Made by a program: the position numbers and the translations under genes
Notes under the pieces: model-generated
Told to the model about the DNA's origin: nothing
Seen by the model: only the letters and a program-made list of their open reading frames with translations
Databases searched by the model: none
Assembly (NCBI GenBank): GCA_036850595.1
Contig: CM072165.1
Location: forward strand, 13,104,609 to 13,168,608
Length of the DNA stretch: 64,000 nucleotides
Direction: 5' to 3'
Source: Rhyacichthys aspro
Lineage: Eukaryota > Chordata > Actinopteri > Gobiiformes > Rhyacichthyidae
Shown: in pieces, positions 59,501 to 64,000 of the stretch
Layout: every line of letters starts with the position of its first letter
How positions within the stretch are numbered: position 1 is the first letter of the stretch

Positions 59501-59930
59501 AAAACTTTAAGAAGAGGGGAGTCTGAAATCTTTGTTTAAACTGCTGCCCTGCATTCAAAATCCAACCCCAGACAAGCTGAAGATGGATTTTCCAAATATC
59601 TTTTATTATCATGTCCCCTAGCCTCCCTTGACAGCCTTGCAAAAAGAATGCTCTGTTTTTTAGATTGTTGCCTGTGTACTTTTATAAAAAGCCCCAATGA
59701 CAACATTGATTTGCACTTTGTTCTGCTCTTTCAGGCTAGAATCTGGTGGTTTATAATTCTACAAGTAGACTCAAGTCGATTGTAGGGGACGGTGATGCTA
59801 CTTTGGAAAGCGCCGGCATGTTTGTTACATTCCCCATAGTTTTGGGGTTAAACAATGTCACTCTTTTGATTCAAAACCATTTCTTTCTCAGATCTAAGAT
59901 ACTACTTCCCATAAACTCTGCAGTCTGTTC
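59501..59930. other. No gene seen
   Basis: Mixed sequence without supportable features. Confidence 0.4.
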
Positions 59931-60960
59931 ACGTTGATTGCCAGCTAATAGTTGCTTTCCAATAGTTCTTATGGCTCAAATAATATTCCTTTTGACAGCT
60001 GTGACTCCAGCGTTTGAACTGCAAATCTCCCATCTTCAAACGTCTGTAAACGCCTCATGTCTGCCATAAAAGAAAGATCTGAAATGGGAGTGATCTAACA
60101 TTCGAGGATAAGAGGAATCGCCGGTGAAGTATGAAGTCTATTAATATTTGAGAGTTATGGTAGCAGCCCTCATTACCATCACTGCATAAGTTTCAACCAG
60201 CGCACGGACGCGTCAGGAAGTTACAATAGTGAAGTTCTTCCCCACCGAGGGGAAGTTGAAAAGGTGTAATCTTCCACATTTAAACATGTGATTCGGGGGT
60301 AATTTGACAGCTCTTAATTTGCGTGTAGAGAACTCTGTCTGCTGCAACAACACTTTAACACTTCCCAGAAAAGAAAAACAACAGGTTTTGGAATGTCAGG
60401 CCCACGGAGAGCCTTCACGGAGACGATGTACGAAGCTGTGAAACAACTGGTTCATTGTCACCAACTGTCAGTGCGGAGTTGATCTTGTGCCTATTTCGGT
60501 CGCATGTACATCCACTTGGAGGAAGGAGGAGGCAAACAATCGGAAAAACCTTCCAGATTTGGGGCTGCTCCTTGGAGAGACAAACCAATTAAAACCGGCG
60601 CACGAGCCTTATCCGACTTCTACTCAAAAATCACCCTCATTTCTCTCCGCTCGCCGTCGTCTGTGGGAGCCGGTCTACTTTTAAGGTCAGCGTGAGGGGG
60701 TGCAGGGGTGGGTGGGTAGGGAGCCATCTTTTGTGCCTTTGTTGCTCAGGATATTCGAGTGTAATTGGCGCAGTTGGTGCTAATTAACAGTCCGACCAAG
60801 ATAAGCTTGGCAAGAGGCTCGGAGCTGTATCTGCGCGGATACGCTGATAAAAGGGACACTTTCAAGAAGAAGCCCAAACCCCACATGACAACCTATCAGA
60901 CGTGGACTAACTGAGAAGGAACACTGCTCATTATAATTAGCAGGGATGTGTAGGTTTGGA
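59931..60960. other. CNE-like non-coding stretch
   Basis: Long balanced repeat-free segment (TCTATTAATATTTGAGAG, CAGCCCTCATTACCATCACT, GTGTAATTGGCGCAGTTGG). Two overlapping frames at 60487-60695 are mutual shadows. Inference only. Confidence 0.32.
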
Positions 60961-61439
60961 AGGGCAAGCAAAATATGCTGCGTTTGGGGGAACCTGTTGG
61001 AAACTGGATCGTGCAGAGTGTCTTAACATTATATGACTCAGTGATTCTCAGGTGAAAAGGTCAAAAATCAGGAAAGAACGACAGACACTTGAGCAATTAT
61101 ACAATTACATGAGCAGAGGGCACATTTGACAAGCAGACTACAATGCTTTTTCAATAAACAGTTGGCTATATGTGTGCTTTCAATGTAAGAATATACATAT
61201 GTGGTCTGTGCTTAATCAAATTCAAAAAAACATGAACCTTCTCATCTATTTAAATCCTTGATTTCTTTCACAAATAATTCGCACAGCAATTCTTCATTTA
61301 AAGTAAAATGCATGTTGCACTATAGACACATATGTTACACAAATTCATATTGGGTATTAAGCAACAGTGGTGAAAGGTCCAATACCAGGAGTCAGTAGGA
61401 TGCTGAGTTTGAGGAGTTTGTTCTGGATGTAGGTCTGAG
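60961..61439. other. No gene seen
   Basis: AT-rich spacer up to the miniature element. Confidence 0.4.
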
Positions 61440-61829
61440 TACAGTGCTGTGAAAAAGTATTTGCCTCCTTCCTGATTTCTTATTTTTTTCTATATGTGTC
61501 AAACTTAAATGTTTCAGATTATCCAACAACACTCTTGGAAAGGTTTGCCACTATTCCATATTTTATACATTTGTGGATAATGGCTCTCACTATGGTTCAG
61601 TGGCACTGATCAAGCCTGGGTGTGGCTAATGAAAGTAAACTCAGATTTCAGTTCTACAGTAATTCATGATTCATGGTTCAGATAGCTTTTTCGCCTTAAT
61701 AAATAAAATCAGCACTCAAAAACTGCATTTTGTGTTTGATGATCTGAATCAGTTAAGTATGACAAATATTCAAGAAAATAAGAAATCAGGAAAGATTTTT
61801 ATTTTTTTATTTTTTTTTACAGCACTGTA
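61440..61829. mobile_element. Tc1/mariner-type miniature element, both ends present
   Basis: The left end TACAGTGCTGTGAAAAAGTA and the right end ACAGCACTGTA pair. The inverted ends extend inward to CTTCCTGATTTCTTATTTT on the left, matched by the reverse complement near 61775-61797. TA is present at each outer edge. Length 390 bp, no transposase. Confidence 0.85.
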
Positions 61830-62150
61830 TTATTAACACAAGGCAACATAGCACAGTAAGAAAAATGTTTGACCTCTAACCTGTAGCACCAGATTCAAAT
61901 AGCAGAGGTAGATTCTAGAAGTATAAAGACATTGTTGTAGTTTTTACCTATAAATTCCTGGAGTGAGACTTAACTATAAATACGTATTTATAGGTAAGGC
62001 CAAAGCGTAAGAAAGTTAGTTGTTGTTTTTTTTTTTTGTAATTGCTTATTTTTGGGGGGACAGGTTGTGTTACTTTAGGCCATTATTATAACACATTAAC
62101 ACAATAGACACTTTTAATAGATTAAATGCAGTAAAATGAAATATGATGTT
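61830..62150. other. No gene seen; faint tRNA-like text at 61849-61920
   Basis: GGCAACATAGCACAGTAAG to AGATTCAAATAGC faintly resembles a decayed SINE head, too weak to call. Confidence 0.25.
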
Positions 62151-62350
62151 ATATTGTTGCATAAGGTATTGTATAACATATTACATATTGAGTTTTAGTG
62201 TGTGTATTGTATTGTATTGTATTGTTATGTAATGTAATTTGATATGGGTAACATGTAGTACATTAGATTATATTTTATTGGATTACATTACATGACATTG
62301 TGGTATAAGATAGTATAATGGAGCATATTTAATGTACATTGCAGTAGAAT
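62151..62350. repeat. Degenerate ATTGT / ATTACAT low-complexity array
   Basis: GTATTGTATTGTATTGTATT at about 62206-62226 with flanking decayed units of similar size. Confidence 0.7.
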
Positions 62351-62780
62351 ATAGGATATTACACTGAGATTTATTATTATTCATAAAATAATACCAGGAA
62401 GCTGCTAAAAACAGGTGTTAAACATTATCACAGAGGGTGGGATTTAATCAGGTTGCACTTCTTCCCACTCCTTTTATGACATGTGCACTCGAGTTATGTG
62501 GATTGAATAAATTCTCACTTCCTCTTTTATGTATTTTATTTTTTTTACTTTCTTGTTCAAAATAAACAAACAGAAACAACCATATCAACATACACAGTGT
62601 AACAGTAGTTTTAAGTGTTTTGACGTGTCTAATTTAATGATTTTAATCCGCATGCTCATAAAAATAAACAGGAAATACTGCTGCTCTTGTTGCTGGTACA
62701 TTTGTTTTTCCGATGACATCACTTGTGGAAAGATGTCTACAGACTTGCTGAAAAACAAAGCTATCTATCAAAAGCTGCTA
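62351..62780. other. No gene seen
   Basis: AT-rich spacer. Confidence 0.4.
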
Positions 62781-63340
62781 TAAGTCACTAAAGTTGAATT
62801 CCCTCAGGGCTGTGAGAGAATAGCGACATGCCGAAATCACAGCCTTCATTTGCAGACTCTGTGAAAGGAAGCTGCCGTGTTCGGGTTTTGACAGTAGTCA
62901 AAGTGTATTTCCGTGTATTTTTTAGCTGTATCATCCTCGAAGTTCAGAGGAGTTAATCCGCCAGTGACGACAGCCTTAATATAGAGGCCAGGGAGGAGAG
63001 GAAATGTGTGCTGAGGGATTATGGGTAAGCAGATGAGCAAACATTCAACATTATAACAGTAAACACTGACGGATTGGGGAAAGAAGAGGGGAAAAGTGAG
63101 ATCAGACAGAGAATGGACTGAAATTGGAATGAAAAAAAGAGGGGGGCATTTGATGAAGTGGATCCCCCTGCTGTTTGCTAATGCGAAAAGCTTGTTCTTC
63201 ACAAGCACAATTTCTGATAACATTGCTATCTAGCCCGGAATCATCCCTGGCTATTTTCAGTCATTACAGAGCAAATTATAGCTGAATGTCAAGGCAATTT
63301 ACAGACATTGGCTGGTGTTGTGGAGATAGACACTAGTCCC
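62781..63340. other. CNE-like non-coding stretch
   Basis: Repeat-free and balanced (CGAAATCACAGCCTTCATTT, GGAGTTAATCCGCCAGTGAC, TTGCTAATGCGAAAAGC). Bounded on the right by a T17 run (63347-63363). Inference only. Confidence 0.3.
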
Positions 63341-63389
63341 TCGTATTTTTTTTTTTTTTTTTTCTGCTGATGGCAGTACATTTCACTCT

Positions 63390-64000
63390 GCAGTTGAAAC
63401 CTGAAGTATAGCTCCATTCTCTCAGCCGGGGCCTATTATTCTCTTCTTCGGTCCTGCAGAGATTCAATTCCACAATCAGTCTGTTGAACTTGGCATCAAC
63501 AAAGAGTGTCCTATCCCCATTGGACTGCTCCATCCTATTCTGTCTTTCACTCATCCTCTCCACTACACCTTTCCCATCTCCTCCGTAATGGGAAGTGGTG
63601 GACATTATTTTTGTCTTATTTTGCCTCCATAGGGGGTTCATTTCCTGGTGCAGTCATTATCTCGCAATGGAAAGCTCCCTTGACAATGGCTGTCCAATAT
63701 GGCGCTGCTTCTCCACACATCATATCAACCTGCGGGCCGGCGACGGGAGCGGAATCAAAATGCATTAAAAGACAAATATAAGACGTCTGGGCGGTCAGAG
63801 GTGAGGAGATGGACCCTTGAAAAGATGGAGTCACCAACAACCAATTACAAAGGAGCGCAGTGATGACAGTGGGGTTGAGGAGTGGCATGACAGGCGCTGA
63901 ATCGGCCCCGAGGCAAGTCAGGTTATTCTGAAAAGTGTATGTCATCAGTGCAGCTGAGAAGAGCGCAGATGCAGGAACAGTCGTCCTCATAAATGTATAA
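63390..64000. other. CNE-like non-coding stretch to the window end
   Basis: Contains TCCAATATGGCGCTGC (YY1-like CCATnTT/AATATGGC core) and GAATCAAAATGCATTAAAAG. Composition is balanced, with no repeat. The 124-codon minus frame at 63616-63990 and its neighbours overlap in several phases without splice signals, so coding is not supported. Inference for conservation. Confidence 0.32.

Noticed and set aside
61849..61920. Decayed tRNA-like SINE head
   Set aside because: Only loose resemblance; neither box matches well enough to call.
63616..63990. 124-codon minus-strand frame
   Set aside because: Shares its DNA with frames on the other strand and lacks splice sites. The region reads better as non-coding DNA.

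Overview
The window looks like teleost fish nuclear DNA. It is AT-rich, gene-poor and intron-bearing, with GT/AG splice signals, polyadenylation signals and dense relics of repeat families that I recognise from fish genomes. These include hAT, PIF/Harbinger, piggyBac-like and Tc1-type miniature elements, L2-like and RTE-like LINE ends, and tRNA-derived SINEs with ATGAATG tails. There are no operons, ribosome binding sites or CRISPR arrays. Most open frames are chance frames in non-coding DNA.

Only two pieces look like real protein-coding sequence. The first is a compact three-exon gene on the minus strand (4536 to 2829). It encodes a predicted 324-residue acidic protein with a C-terminal membrane anchor. 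Its exons and introns arose by internal tandem duplication. Just beyond its stop codon lies a near-complete DNA palindrome of about 610 bp with an 11-base loop, and each arm carries an outward-facing TATA box. The first canonical poly(A) signal lies past the palindrome, so the 3' UTR may fold into a long double-stranded hairpin. The second is a terminal coding exon on the plus strand (41285-41424) with a good acceptor, GC-rich third codon positions, a stop and a downstream AATAAA. Its gene is not identified.

Layout: 1-2170 holds nested DNA transposon debris, including a broken Harbinger transposase. 2171-4800 holds the palindrome and the gene. 5823-6105 is a homopolymer block that looks like an assembly artefact. 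From 6800 onward, mobile-element relics alternate with long stretches that have no coding frame and a mixed, non-repetitive composition. Many of these (for example 9640-10390, 16375-17260, 36290-36790, 43450-44350 and 63390-64000) resemble conserved non-coding elements around a large developmental or neuronal gene. That reading is inference and needs cross-species alignment.

The most interesting signals are the palindrome attached to the duplicated-exon gene, a BED-type zinc-finger transposase-like relic at 42096-42317, a 72-bp SINE made only of head and tail with a perfect 13-bp target duplication at 32928-32999, and several repeat families present as dispersed pairs.
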